Source: Bacteroidota bacterium (GTDB taxonomy: Bacteria > Bacteroidota > Ignavibacteria > Ignavibacteriales > Ignavibacteriaceae). From it: 64,000 bases of DNA. The notes beneath the pieces were generated by a model. That model was not told where the DNA came from. It saw only the letters and a list, made by a program, of their open reading frames with translations, and searched no databases. Both the position numbers and the translations under genes were made by a program. The stretch is taken from contig JACZTL010000016.1 in assembly GCA_022573715.1 (NCBI GenBank), forward strand, positions 1-64,000, given 5' to 3'. Positions 43,858 to 54,277 of this stretch are shown in pieces; position 1 is the stretch's first letter; each line of letters begins with the position of its first letter.

Positions 43858-45534
43858 TTATTTTATCTCTTGTCCGCCAAATTCGGATATAATTTTGTTT
43901 ATAATAGGTGAATTTTCAACGGTGGGTTTTGTCACGGGAATGTTTTTGTTCTCTACTTTTTTTATAGTAGGTCTTTTGGTTTCTGTCTCAGTAAAATTAA
44001 AATGTACTTTTTTACCGAAATAGTCCAATGCTTTTTTTTCGATATAATCTTTATGACTTTTTAATAAAAATTTACCGTCTTTATCTATTCCTGTTAGGTT
44101 AATTTTGTTACCCTCAAAATTTTGAACTTCGACATTTTGAATGACAGGACCAAGAATTAAGGGCTTTTCTTTTAAAACTATATCGACAAAGCCATCCCAT
44201 TTTGCCAAAATTAGATCATAATTTAACGGTGAAGTTATTTGTGGTTCCTTTATTTCGGGTTTAAACTCTGCTTTAAATTTTTGAGGGGAAGGTTCTTTTG
44301 TTAAAAGAATATCACTTTTTATTTCAGGTTTAGGTTCTTCAATTTTAATTGGGTTTTTTTTTGATTGTTGATAATTTTCTGAGTTATCTGCCTGTTCGAT
44401 ATTAACGTTATTTACTTTGGAAATTATTTCACTGATTGTAGAAGATTTTTCCAACCCAACTAAATGTGTAAGTGATACTTCAATTTTAAGTTTTTGATTT
44501 TGTGTAAAACGTAATTCCTGAAATGATTTATTGAGATAATTTAAAAGTCTTAGCAGATCTCCTTCCGAAAAAACATTTTTGTATTGGAGGTATTTCTTCT
44601 TATTTGTTTCAGATGTTTCTATCAAATCAGATTTTTCAGTTAGTGTGACTATAAGTATATTTCTGAAGTGTTCAATTAATCCGGTAAAGAAATCAATAAA
44701 ATTCCATCCGTTTTTGTAAATGGTTTCCGTAATATTAAAAACTGATTTATAATCTTTACTTATTACTGCATTCGAAACATCAAAATAAATATCATCCGAA
44801 ATTAAATTCAACATTTCCGAGACAGCTTCTTTTGTTATGTTATCGCCGCCGCAATAAGAAATTACCTGGTCAAAATAACTTTCTGCATCGCGTAGTGCAC
44901 CATCGGCTTTTTTAGCTATAATAGTAAGCGTTTCATCGTCTATTTCATATTTTTCACTTACGGCTATTTTGTGAAGTTGTTCTTTTATAGTATGCAATTC
45001 AATACGTCTGAAATCATACCTTTGGCAGCGGGAAATAATAGTAAGCGGAACTTTGTGCACATCTGTAGTTGCAAAAATAAATATTGTATGTTCAGGGGGT
45101 TCTTCCAATGTTTTTAAAAATGCATTAAAAGATTCCCTTGTTAACATATGAACTTCATCTATGATATATACTTTGTACTTGCCTTTTGTCGGGGCATATT
45201 TAACAGAATCGCGCAAAGATCTTATTTCATCAATACCCCTGTTTGATGCAGCGTCTATTTCAATTATATCTAAAAGCTGACCTCCTTTTACGGTTTTACA
45301 AATTTCACATTCATCGCATGGCTCAGCGCCGTTTGGATTTAAGCAGTTTAATCTTTTGGCAAGAATTCTTGCTGTTGTTGTTTTACCCACTCCTCTCGGT
45401 CCTGTAAATAAATAAGCGTGAGCAATTCTTTCACTTTTTATTGCATTTATAAGGGTATTTGTAATGTGTTCTTGTCCAACAATCTCTGAAAATTTGTTGG
45501 GTCTCCACTTTCTTGCCGTTACAATGTATGCCAT
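43858..45534 (-). CDS. dnaX: DNA polymerase III subunit tau (gamma by slippage?)
   Basis: The clamp-loader ATPase of the replicase. Of 558 residues, ~1-370 are the AAA+ part: P-loop GPRGVGKTTTAR, zinc-site cysteines in CLNPNGAEPCDECEIC, Walker B IIDEVHML, and SRC finger SRCQRYDF. Residues ~395-558 are the tau-specific linker and domain. A tract of nine A on the coding strand (44354-44362) covers codons 391-394 (Ser-Lys-Lys-Asn) at the boundary. Moving by one base either way gives a stop after 396 or 404 residues, the size of a gamma subunit. The start codon overlaps the msrC stop (TAATG). Confidence 0.95.
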   Translation of the reverse strand: MAYIVTARKWRPNKFSEIVGQEHITNTLINAIKSERIAHAYLFTGPRGVGKTTTARILAKRLNCLNPNGAEPCDECEICKTVKGGQLLDIIEIDAASNRGIDEIRSLRDSVKYAPTKGKYKVYIIDEVHMLTRESFNAFLKTLEEPPEHTIFIFATTDVHKVPLTIISRCQRYDFRRIELHTIKEQLHKIAVSEKYEIDDETLTIIAKKADGALRDAESYFDQVISYCGGDNITKEAVSEMLNLISDDIYFDVSNAVISKDYKSVFNITETIYKNGWNFIDFFTGLIEHFRNILIVTLTEKSDLIETSETNKKKYLQYKNVFSEGDLLRLLNYLNKSFQELRFTQNQKLKIEVSLTHLVGLEKSSTISEIISKVNNVNIEQADNSENYQQSKKNPIKIEEPKPEIKSDILLTKEPSPQKFKAEFKPEIKEPQITSPLNYDLILAKWDGFVDIVLKEKPLILGPVIQNVEVQNFEGNKINLTGIDKDGKFLLKSHKDYIEKKALDYFGKKVHFNFTETETKRPTIKKVENKNIPVTKPTVENSPIINKIISEFGGQEIK

Positions 45535-46043
45535 TATAAAATTTTGTTTGTATTATTACTGATAAATGTTGATAGAAAGTTACACATATTTTCTAAATAT
45601 TTTGCATCTGTTTTATCAAAAGAATTGTATTCTAAACTATCAATGTCTAAAACTGCAAAAACTTTTTCTTCATTAAAAACAGGCACAACAATTTCTGATT
45701 TTGTACCTGAATCACAAGCAATATGTCCTTCAAATTTTGAAATATCAGGTACGATAATAATCTTTTTATCTTTGGCGGAATTTCCGCAGACACCTTCGCC
45801 AAATGCAATATTTGTACATGCAATTTTACCCTGGAACGGTCCTAAATAAAGATTATTGCCGTCTAAAAAATAAAGTCCAACCCAGCTAACTTTTGAGAAT
45901 GTTTGTTTTATTGAAGCAACAAAATTGGAAAGATTTGACAGTAAATTATCCTCCTTGACTAATAATGACTTTAATTGCTTCAGAAGATTTTCATATTGCT
46001 CGTCAAGGGATAAAGATTTATCAACAAATAAAGATTCTGCCAA
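45534..46043 (-). CDS. msrC: Free methionine-(R)-sulfoxide reductase, GAF-domain type
   Basis: Reduces free methionine-R-sulfoxide, repairing oxidised methionine. It is a single GAF domain of 169 residues. The three family cysteines are at 76 (GKIACTNI), 86 (GEGVCGNS) and 110 (GHIACDSG), with spacings of 10 and 24 identical to E. coli fRMsr (84, 94, 118). KSEIVVPVF follows. Other GAF proteins lack these cysteines. It is translationally coupled to dnaX (1-bp overlap), and lon lies 19 bp upstream, so the three likely share a transcript. Confidence 0.93.
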   Translation of the reverse strand: MAESLFVDKSLSLDEQYENLLKQLKSLLVKEDNLLSNLSNFVASIKQTFSKVSWVGLYFLDGNNLYLGPFQGKIACTNIAFGEGVCGNSAKDKKIIIVPDISKFEGHIACDSGTKSEIVVPVFNEEKVFAVLDIDSLEYNSFDKTDAKYLENMCNFLSTFISNNTNKIL

Positions 46044-46062
46044 GTTATTTTATCCTTTTCTT

Positions 46063-48483
46063 TTATGCTTTTACAGTTTTTGTAGTTGTTTTTCTTTTTG
46101 CAGGGAAAATATATGGAATAGCATCTTCAATTAATTTTATAGGAACAATTCTTAATCCTTCTTTTACTTCAGACTGCATTTCTTTTAGATCAATTTTATT
46201 CTCAAAAGGAATAAGAACGGTTTTAATTTTATTTCTTTTAGCAGCTAATAGTTTTTCAGTTAAACCACCGATTGGCAGAACATTACCACGGAGAGTAATT
46301 TCACCCGTCATTGCAACATTGTTAGACGCTGGTTTACCTGTAAGTGCCGAAAGTAGAGCCATTGATAATGTGATGCCTGCTGAAGGTCCATCCTTTGGTA
46401 TTGCTCCTTCAGGCAGATGAATGTGAATTTCTTTACCTTTCAAGAAATTTGGTTTAAGTTTGAATTTACTTGCATTAGATCTAATATAACTAAGTGCCGC
46501 CTGGGCAGATTCTTTCATTACATCGCCCAACTGACCAGTAAGAGTTAATTTACCGGAACCGGCCATAATAGTTACATCAACGGCTAAAAGCTCCCCGCCA
46601 ACACTTGTCCAAGCCAATCCGGTTACACTGCCTACTTTTGCTTCTTTGCTGTGTCGTGATTTTCTAAATCTTGGAACTTTTAAATATTTTTTAACTTTTT
46701 TATCATCTATTAAATATTTTCGTTTCTTTTTCTTTACTCCGTTTGATGATTCATTTACAACAATATCTCTTGCTAATTTTCTGCAGACTGCAGCTAATTC
46801 TCTTTCTAAATTCCTTACCCCTGCTTCACGAGTGTATTCGCTTATTATCATTTTTATTGCATCATCTGTTATTACTATGTTTTTTTTGTTCAAGCCGTGA
46901 AGTTTGAGTTGTTTGGGTAAAATGTGACGTTTTGCTATTTCAATTTTATCATAACTTAAATAACCCGGTAATTCAATGATTTCCATCCTGTCCTGCAAAG
47001 GTATGGGAATATTATATCTAACGTTTGCGGTAGTTATAAACATTACTTGCGAAAGGTCGTAATCAACTTCCAAATAATGATCGTTAAAAGTTGAATTTTG
47101 TTCGGGGTCCAAAACTTCCAACATAGCTGATGAAGGATCGCCGCGGAAGTCCATGCTCATTTTATCAATTTCATCTAAAAGCATAACCGGGTTAACAGTA
47201 CCGGCTTTTTTCATCGACTGTATTATTTTTCCCGGCATTGAACCGATATAAGTTCTTCTGTGTCCCCTAATTTCGGCTTCGTCTCTAATACCGCCGAGAC
47301 TAATCCTTACAAATTTTCTTCCTAATGCTCTTGCAATGGACATACCCAATGAAGTTTTCCCAACTCCCGGAGGTCCTACAAAGCAAAGTATTTGTCCTTT
47401 AATTTGTTTAACAAGATTAAGTACTGCAATATGTTCAATAATTCTTTCTTTTGGTTTTTTTAATCCGAAATGATCTTCATCAAGTATTTTCTGAACATGA
47501 TCAATAATCAAATTATCTTTGGTTCTTTTAGACCAAGGTACATCAGAAAGCCACTCCAAATAATTTCTAATTACAGCTGATTCAGGTGACATTGAAGGGG
47601 TCTTTTTCAATTTGTTTAATTCTTCAAAAGCAATTTCTTGGGTTTCTTTTGTCATTTTTGCTTTTTTAATTCTTTCACGGAGTTTTGTAAATTCAGGCGT
47701 TACGTCTTCATCATCACCTAGTTCGTCTTGAAGAATTTTTATTTGTTCTTGTATTATAAATTTTCTTTGTGTCTTGGCAATATTTTCCTGAACTTTGTTG
47801 TCAATCTCTTTTTCAATTCTTAGTATGTCAATTTCTGATTTTAGCATTTTAATAACTTCATAATATTGTTCTTTCAAATTGTACTTTTGCAGTATAATTT
47901 GTTTTACTTCAATTGATTGGTTTATGTTAGCGGCAACATAAAAAAGCTTTCTATCGGGTTCGTTTATATTTTCGTAGACGGAGATAGATTCTTTAGGAAT
48001 ATTTCTTCCGATATTAACATATTCCTTAAATAGTTGAGTCATTTGTCTAACCAAAGCATTCATCTCGTGGTCTTTTTCTATAGCTGGAAAAATAACATCA
48101 ACTTGTGCTTCAAAAAACTCTTTGTTTTCTGTAAAATGTTTAATCTTGCCCTGTAACAAACCATCAACTAATATTTTCATTAGTCCGTTTGGTAGTTTTA
48201 AAATTTGAACTATCTTAGCAATTGTTCCTTCGGTATAAATATCATCTTTAGTAGGATCTTCAATATTAGATTTTTTTTGTGTTGAAAGGAAAATATACTT
48301 TGTATTGTCAAGTGCAAAATTGGCTGCTTTAATTGATTGCTCTCTTCCGACAAGAACTGGAAATATCATATACGGAAAAATCACGATGTCCCGTAACGGT
48401 AAAATGGGTAAAACTTTAGGTATGTTCTTTAAAATGTACTCATCAGTAGATAAATTTATTTCTATATTTTCAATATTATTCAC
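46063..48483 (-). CDS. lon: ATP-dependent Lon protease
   Basis: A cytosolic AAA+ serine protease that degrades misfolded and regulatory proteins. The 806-residue order is typical: N-terminal substrate domain (~20-225, VLPILPLRDIVIFPYMIFPVLVGR), coiled coil, ATPase with Walker A GPPGVGKT (370-377), Walker B MLLDEIDKM, and the protease domain with Ser701 in PKDGPSAG. The Lys of the Ser-Lys dyad is expected in the helix after IGGLTEKLLAAK. The tail is Lys/Thr-rich. It is transcribed away from suhB, and the 164 bp between them should hold both promoters. Confidence 0.97.
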   Translation of the reverse strand: MNNIENIEINLSTDEYILKNIPKVLPILPLRDIVIFPYMIFPVLVGREQSIKAANFALDNTKYIFLSTQKKSNIEDPTKDDIYTEGTIAKIVQILKLPNGLMKILVDGLLQGKIKHFTENKEFFEAQVDVIFPAIEKDHEMNALVRQMTQLFKEYVNIGRNIPKESISVYENINEPDRKLFYVAANINQSIEVKQIILQKYNLKEQYYEVIKMLKSEIDILRIEKEIDNKVQENIAKTQRKFIIQEQIKILQDELGDDEDVTPEFTKLRERIKKAKMTKETQEIAFEELNKLKKTPSMSPESAVIRNYLEWLSDVPWSKRTKDNLIIDHVQKILDEDHFGLKKPKERIIEHIAVLNLVKQIKGQILCFVGPPGVGKTSLGMSIARALGRKFVRISLGGIRDEAEIRGHRRTYIGSMPGKIIQSMKKAGTVNPVMLLDEIDKMSMDFRGDPSSAMLEVLDPEQNSTFNDHYLEVDYDLSQVMFITTANVRYNIPIPLQDRMEIIELPGYLSYDKIEIAKRHILPKQLKLHGLNKKNIVITDDAIKMIISEYTREAGVRNLERELAAVCRKLARDIVVNESSNGVKKKKRKYLIDDKKVKKYLKVPRFRKSRHSKEAKVGSVTGLAWTSVGGELLAVDVTIMAGSGKLTLTGQLGDVMKESAQAALSYIRSNASKFKLKPNFLKGKEIHIHLPEGAIPKDGPSAGITLSMALLSALTGKPASNNVAMTGEITLRGNVLPIGGLTEKLLAAKRNKIKTVLIPFENKIDLKEMQSEVKEGLRIVPIKLIEDAIPYIFPAKRKTTTKTVKA

Positions 48484-48647
48484 GAATTCCCTTTAATTTA
48501 CAAGCTTAAAAATTGTGCCGAAATATACCAAAATTCGTTTCTGCTATCAAGAAACAAACCCGGTTACAAATAAACTTTATATTAAAATTCAGAATTAAAT
48601 TGATAGATGTTTATATTAGAATATTAAAAAATTTTAAAAGTTAAAAG

Positions 48648-49414
48648 ATGCTGAAAAACATTATCGAAATTTCAAAAGAAGCCGGCTCCATTATCAGGGA
48701 AGGATTCGGTAAAAAAAATGTTGTTGAATTCAAAACAGATGAGGGCAATCTTGTAACTGAGATTGATAAAAGATCGGAAAAAACTATTATAGATTTCATT
48801 AAAAAAAATTATCCTAAGGATAGTATCTTAGCAGAAGAGGGTGGTAACAGAAACGGCAGCTCCGATAATCTTTGGGTTGTAGACCCGTTGGACGGTACCA
48901 CTAATTTCACACACGGGTTGCCTATTTTTGCAGTTTCTATCGGTGTAAAAAAAAAGATGAAATAATTGCCGGTGTTGTTTACGATGTAATGAATGACATA
49001 GTTTATTCTGCAGAAATGGGAAGCGGTGCTTTTGCAAACGGTAAACAAATAAGAGTAAGCAGCAACGATAAGCTTGGGAGAAGTTTACTTGCAACAGGGT
49101 TTGCTTACAACGTAAAAGAAAATCCCCAAAATAGTTTTGAAAAATTTACCGCTGTCACAAAGTCTGCACGTGCTGTAAGACGTTTAGGTTCTGCTGCGTT
49201 AGATATTTGTCACGTTGCAAAAGGTATTTATGATGGATTTTGGGAAATAAATTTAAGACCATGGGATGTTTGTGCAGGAATGATTATTAGTAAAGAAGCA
49301 GGTGGAACTGTAACTGATTTTTCGGGGAAGGAAATAGATATTTATTCAAAACAGATTTTGGTAACTAACGGAAAAGTAACAGAAAGGTTATTAAAATTGT
49401 TATCTAACAATTAA
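48648..49414 (+). pseudogene. suhB: Inositol-1-monophosphatase family (suhB-like), frameshifted in a poly-A run
   Basis: Two frames together make one intact inositol monophosphatase of about 255 residues. The first ends at 48963-48965 after VSIGVKKKMK; the second continues from EIIAGVVYDVMND. Both metal sites are present: EEGG with DPLDGTTNFTHGLP in the first, and RPWDVCAGMIISKEAGG in the second. The break is in a run of nine A (48947-48955). Ten would restore the frame exactly (GVKKKDEIIAGV). It may be a real mutation, a sequencing error, or a gene rescued by polymerase slippage. The last bases overlap the convergent synthetase gene by 4 bp. Confidence 0.88.
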
Positions 49415-51234
49415 ATTTTATGTGCGGCATACATGCTGTCAATCAATTTTTCGTATCTTTGTTCTACAACCTTTCTTTTTATTTTTAAGCTCGGAGTAAT
49501 CTCACCGTTTTCTATTGTGAATGGTTTATCTAATAGTACAAATTTTCTTACTCGCTCAAAATTTGCCAATTGCTTCTGAAATTTTACCATATCCTTTTCT
49601 ATAAGCTTGTAAATTTCATCATTCACAATTAGATCTTTGTTTTCTTTGTATCTAATATTATTTGTATCCGCATATTCTTTAATAGCTTCAAAATCAGGTA
49701 CAACTAAAGCACTTATAAACATTCTCCTATCACCGATAACAACAAATTGATCAATGTATTTACTAGTTGCAAACAAGTTTTCAATTGGAGTGGGCGCTAT
49801 ATATTTACCACCCGAAGTTTTGAATAAATGTTTTTTTCTGTCTGTTATCATTAAAAAACCTCGTGCATCAAATACGCCTATATCCCCAGTATACAGCCAT
49901 CCGTCTTTTAGTACTTTATCTGTTTCTTTTTTGTTTTTGTAGTAGCCTTTCATAATACTTGGTCCCTTAACAAGTATTTCACCGTCGTATGCAATTTTTA
50001 CTTCAAGATTAGGCATAATTTTTCCTACACTGCCAAATTGATAATCATCCGGTTTATTAGCTGCAATTACTGGTGATGACTCTGTAAGTCCGTAACCCTC
50101 TACTATTAAAATACCAATAGCTTCAAAAAATTCTGCTAACTCTCGTGGCAAAGCAGCGCCACCGGAGACAAAAAATCTTAATCTTCCACCTGTAAATTTT
50201 CTTAGTTTTTCACAGACCAATTTATCGGCGAGTTTATGTTTTACATTTAATATGAAGGAAGATTTTTCCTGCTTTTTCAAATCATAATACTGTTTATTTA
50301 CATTAACAGCCCAATAAAATATCTTTTGTTTTTTCTTAGGTTGACTTTCAACTTTTTTTATTATTCGAGCATACATTCTTTCAAATAATCTGGGGACAGA
50401 TGTCATTAAAGTTGGTCTTACTTCCAATAAATTCGTTGAAATTTTTTCAATGCTTTCAGCAAAACACATTGTTCCGCCCGATGCAAACCCTGTGTAATAA
50501 GAAGTCATTCTTTCAAAAATATGAGAAAGCGGTAAAAATGATAACCAAATATCTGTATCTTTAATTGGCAGAACTTCTAATGCAGCTTTAGAGTTTGCCA
50601 ATATATTTTTATGTGTAAGCATAACACCTTTGGGTTCACCGGTTGTACCGGATGTATATATGATTGTACATAAATCGTTTTCATCAGCCAATTGTATTGA
50701 CTCTGCAAAAAGAGTAGGGTGTTTTAATCTAAACTCTTTACCTTTTTCCTGGATTTCTTTAAATGTAAAAATGGAAGAGTCATCTTCAATTCTATCAAAC
50801 TCATTTAATACAATTATAAATTCTAGTGATTTACATTTTTTTCTGATTTTTAGAATTTTATTTAATTGAAATTTAGTTGAAACTATAATCCCTTTTGAGT
50901 CTGAGTTGTTAAGAATAAACTCAATAGATTCTGCTGTAAGTGAAGGGTAGAGAGGAACATCTAATCCACCAAGAATTAAAATTGCCATATCGGAATAGAT
51001 CCATTCAGGCCTGTTTTCTGAAATAATTGATATTTTTTCATCTTTCTTAAAACCCAAAGATGTTAAGCCTAAGGAAAAAATTTCAGTTTCTTCACGGAAT
51101 TCTTCATATGTAATGCCGATATACTTACCGTCGACTTTATACTTCATTATAAAGCTATTAGACTTTGGTCTGTAATCCGTTGTTAAAAAATCAAACAATT
51201 CCGGGATAGTCTTACATTCTTTTAGTAAAGGCAT
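49411..51234 (-). CDS. Long-chain acyl-CoA synthetase (AMP-binding)
   Basis: Activates fatty acids to acyl-CoA through an acyl-AMP intermediate, for lipid synthesis or breakdown. The 607-residue protein has the AMP-binding signature IIYTSGTTGEPKGVMLTHKN, VEGYGLTESSPVIAANKP, LYTGDIGVFD and RKKHLFKTSGGKYIAP (catalytic region near the C-terminal hinge). The order and length match the bacterial FadD15-like group. The ATG is preceded by AGGAG with 8-nt spacing. It lies tail to tail with the suhB-like gene and head to head with sucC. Confidence 0.93.
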   Translation of the reverse strand: MPLLKECKTIPELFDFLTTDYRPKSNSFIMKYKVDGKYIGITYEEFREETEIFSLGLTSLGFKKDEKISIISENRPEWIYSDMAILILGGLDVPLYPSLTAESIEFILNNSDSKGIIVSTKFQLNKILKIRKKCKSLEFIIVLNEFDRIEDDSSIFTFKEIQEKGKEFRLKHPTLFAESIQLADENDLCTIIYTSGTTGEPKGVMLTHKNILANSKAALEVLPIKDTDIWLSFLPLSHIFERMTSYYTGFASGGTMCFAESIEKISTNLLEVRPTLMTSVPRLFERMYARIIKKVESQPKKKQKIFYWAVNVNKQYYDLKKQEKSSFILNVKHKLADKLVCEKLRKFTGGRLRFFVSGGAALPRELAEFFEAIGILIVEGYGLTESSPVIAANKPDDYQFGSVGKIMPNLEVKIAYDGEILVKGPSIMKGYYKNKKETDKVLKDGWLYTGDIGVFDARGFLMITDRKKHLFKTSGGKYIAPTPIENLFATSKYIDQFVVIGDRRMFISALVVPDFEAIKEYADTNNIRYKENKDLIVNDEIYKLIEKDMVKFQKQLANFERVRKFVLLDKPFTIENGEITPSLKIKRKVVEQRYEKLIDSMYAAHKI

Positions 51235-51494
51235 AAAATTCTCCTGAGAGGTGTTTCAAAATAAAATATTAATCAATAGTCATATTCTTTTGATATATAT
51301 TATTAAACTTACAAAAAAGCGTTTGTCATATTACAAATTTTATTATTATATAATCAACCTTGATAATTTAGCAAAAATATTACGCAGATTAAAAGTTTAA
51401 AGAACCTTTAAATTGATTGTAAAATGTTAAAGCTGTAATTTTACATAATTTTTTAAAATATTTTTCTGCAGATTTAAGAATTAGAAGGTAAAAA

Positions 51495-52661
51495 ATGAAA
51501 ATACATGAATATCAAGGTAAAGAAATCTTAAGAAAATTTAATGTACCGGTTCCGGAAGGTAAAGTTGCATTAAATAGTGAAGATGCTGTTAAAATTGCTA
51601 AAGAAGATATCGGGGGAAATGTTTGGGTCGTAAAAGCTCAAATACACGCAGGAGGAAGAGGTAAAGGGGGCGGTGTAAAAGTTGCCAAAAGTTTGGATGA
51701 AGTAAAACAATTTTCAGATGAAATTTTAGGTATGAATTTAGTTACTCATCAAACTGGCCCTGCAGGCAAAATTGTAAAAAGATTGTTGATAGAACAAGGA
51801 ATGAATATCAGCCGAGAATTATATGTAGGTATAACCTTGGATAGAACTTCAAGTAAAAATGTTGTTATGGTTTCTACCGAAGGCGGTATGGAAATTGAAA
51901 AAGTTGCTGCTGAAACTCCTGAAAAAATTGTTAAGGAAACTATAGAACCTGAATTAGGATTGCTGCCTTACCAAGCAAGAAAACTTGCTTTTTCTATGGG
52001 ACTTATTGGACAACAGCACAAAAAAGCCGTAAAATTTCTGACTGCACTATACAATACTTACACTCAATCAGATTGCTCACTTGCAGAAATAAATCCTCTT
52101 GTAGTAACTGCAGAAGGTGATGTGGTTGCTTTAGATGCTAAAATGAATTTTGATGATAATGCTTTATTCAGGCATAAAGATATTTTAGAATACAGAGATA
52201 TAGATGAAGAAGAACCTCTTGAAGTTGAAGCGTCAAAGTACAATTTGAATTACATCAAACTTGACGGAAACGTGGGCTGTATGGTTAACGGAGCTGGATT
52301 AGCTATGGCAACAATGGACATCATAAAATTAGCAGGTGGTGAACCCGCAAATTTTTTAGATGTTGGTGGTGCTGCCAATAAAACAACTGTTGCTAACGGA
52401 TTTAAAATTATTCTTTCAGATCCTAACGTAAAAGCTATATTAATAAACATCTTTGGTGGTATTGTTAGATGCGACCGTGTTGCTCAAGGTGTTATTGATG
52501 CAGCAAATGAAATGGATATTAATATTCCTATTGTTGTAAGACTAGAAGGCACAAACGCTAAAGAAGCAAAGGTGTTGTTAAATAATTCAGAGTTAAATTT
52601 TGAAGTTGCGGGTACTTTAAAAGAAGCAGCTGAGAAAGTAACTGCCATTCTAAAAAAATAA
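51495..52661 (+). CDS. sucC: Succinyl-CoA ligase (ADP/GDP-forming), beta subunit
   Basis: Forms the heterotetramer that interconverts succinyl-CoA and succinate with substrate-level phosphorylation in the TCA cycle. The 388-residue ATP-grasp protein starts [22 protein letters not shown] and has [47 protein letters not shown] and [10 protein letters not shown]. All are standard for SucC. sucD is not adjacent, so the alpha subunit must be encoded elsewhere. AGAAGG lies upstream of the ATG. Confidence 0.97.
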   Translation: MKIHEYQGKEILRKFNVPVPEGKVALNSEDAVKIAKEDIGGNVWVVKAQIHAGGRGKGGGVKVAKSLDEVKQFSDEILGMNLVTHQTGPAGKIVKRLLIEQGMNISRELYVGITLDRTSSKNVVMVSTEGGMEIEKVAAETPEKIVKETIEPELGLLPYQARKLAFSMGLIGQQHKKAVKFLTALYNTYTQSDCSLAEINPLVVTAEGDVVALDAKMNFDDNALFRHKDILEYRDIDEEEPLEVEASKYNLNYIKLDGNVGCMVNGAGLAMATMDIIKLAGGEPANFLDVGGAANKTTVANGFKIILSDPNVKAILINIFGGIVRCDRVAQGVIDAANEMDINIPIVVRLEGTNAKEAKVLLNNSELNFEVAGTLKEAAEKVTAILKK

Positions 52662-52818
52662 TTATATAAAAATTAATTAAAAATAACCGTATTAAATAAT
52701 TTAGTACAGCTATTTTTTATCAGGCTGAATAATACTAAAGTTTTATAAATAATTCTCCTTGATTTTATAGTTTATTAGTAATAGTTTTTTATCAATTAAA
52801 ACTATTAATCATTATAAT

Positions 52819-54198
52819 ATGTCTAATCTAAATTTTTCATCAGAAAATAATTTTAAAGAGTTTGAAAAGAATATAAAAGAAGAAATAAGTTCTTGTAGAA
52901 GAATTATTGATGAAGGTAAAATATTTCTGTCAATGGAAACAGTAGAAGAAACTATGAATAACTGTGTTGAAAGCGAAAATTTTATTGACGGTATTTATTT
53001 TATTGAAAAACTTTTAGAAGTGTCTCCATACAATTCTGATTATTGGTATAAAAAAGGGGTATTATTAAATATCGATTGTGAATTTGGAGAAGCAATTAAT
53101 TCTTTTAATAAAGCAATTTCACTAAGTCCTAGTGATGTGGAAATATATCTTGATAAATCAATATCAGAAGAAGGATTAGAATTAAACGATGAAGCTGTAA
53201 AATCTTTGGAGATGGTTCTTGAATTGGATCCGACAAATGACGAAGCTTATTATAATTTAGGTATGATAGCCTTTGGAGAAAATAATTTTATAAGAGCAAA
53301 AGAATGTTTTTTAAAAACTATAAATCTTAATAATGAATATAAAGAAGTTTATTTTGATTTAGCCTCATGTTCCGAAGCATTAAATGAATATGAAAACGCA
53401 ATAGAATTTATTGATATATATTTAGAAACATATCCTTACAATGAAAATGCCTGGTATAATAGAGGTGTGTTTTTATCTGCGATTAACAGAAAAGAAAAAG
53501 CAGTTAGTTCTTTGGATTTTGCTTTAGCTATTAATGATGAATTTGCTCAAGCTTGGTTTAATAAAGGTATTATTGTTGCTGAATTAGGTCAAATGCATTT
53601 TGCTTTGAAGTGTTTTATTAATTCATACAAATATGATTCTTTTGATGAAAATACCGTTTATAACATTGCCAATATTTATTCTGATCTTAATAACTATGAA
53701 AAAGCAATTGAATACTTTACTAAAACAATAAATTTAAACAAAGAATATGTACCTGCATATTTAGGCAGGGCGCACTGTTATTTTTCACAAGGACATTATA
53801 TATTTGCCTTAAATGACTACAATATATCTGTTAATATTTCAAAAGAGGATAAAGATGCTTGGTTAGGTAAGGCAGAAATAGAGTATTCTTTGGGCAAATT
53901 AAATGATGCTTGTATAAGTTATAAGAATATTATTAGACTTGAACCCAAAAATTTTGAAGCTAATCTCAAATTTGCTCAAATCCTTTTTGAGTTAGGAAAT
54001 TATAATGATTCAACAAAATCTTTTGAGGGATGTATCGAAATAGATAAAAATAATTCTATACCTTATTATTATTTGACAAGGATTTATGGCATAATTGGTG
54101 ACCCAGAAAATGTTAAAAAATTTTTAGTACTCACTTTAAATTACGAACCCAATTTGAAGGGAAGATTGAAAAATGAATTTCCTGAGATAGAAATTTGA
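52819..54198 (+). CDS. Tetratricopeptide-repeat protein
   Basis: A 459-residue soluble protein built of about eleven 34-residue TPR units from residue ~65 on, e.g. WYKKGVLLNIDCEFGEAINSFNKAISLSP, AYYNLGMIAFGENNFIRAKECFLK and AYLGRAHCYFSQGHYIFALNDYNIS (pieces of three repeats). No signal peptide or enzyme domain is seen. TPR solenoids bind partner proteins; the partner is unknown. It resembles the Bacteroidota TPR proteins rich in acidic residues. It lies between sucC and aroE with no overlap. Confidence 0.85.
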   Translation: MSNLNFSSENNFKEFEKNIKEEISSCRRIIDEGKIFLSMETVEETMNNCVESENFIDGIYFIEKLLEVSPYNSDYWYKKGVLLNIDCEFGEAINSFNKAISLSPSDVEIYLDKSISEEGLELNDEAVKSLEMVLELDPTNDEAYYNLGMIAFGENNFIRAKECFLKTINLNNEYKEVYFDLASCSEALNEYENAIEFIDIYLETYPYNENAWYNRGVFLSAINRKEKAVSSLDFALAINDEFAQAWFNKGIIVAELGQMHFALKCFINSYKYDSFDENTVYNIANIYSDLNNYEKAIEYFTKTINLNKEYVPAYLGRAHCYFSQGHYIFALNDYNISVNISKEDKDAWLGKAEIEYSLGKLNDACISYKNIIRLEPKNFEANLKFAQILFELGNYNDSTKSFEGCIEIDKNNSIPYYYLTRIYGIIGDPENVKKFLVLTLNYEPNLKGRLKNEFPEIEI

Positions 54199-54277
54199 TT
54201 TAAAAAATTAGAATTAACACGATTTAATTATATAATAGATATTTATATTTATAACACACTAGGAATTATTTTTATAA

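Noticed and set aside
45965-46420. 151-codon frame antisense to msrC and lon
   Set aside because: Both sense genes have complete family motifs across the stretch, so this is a shadow.
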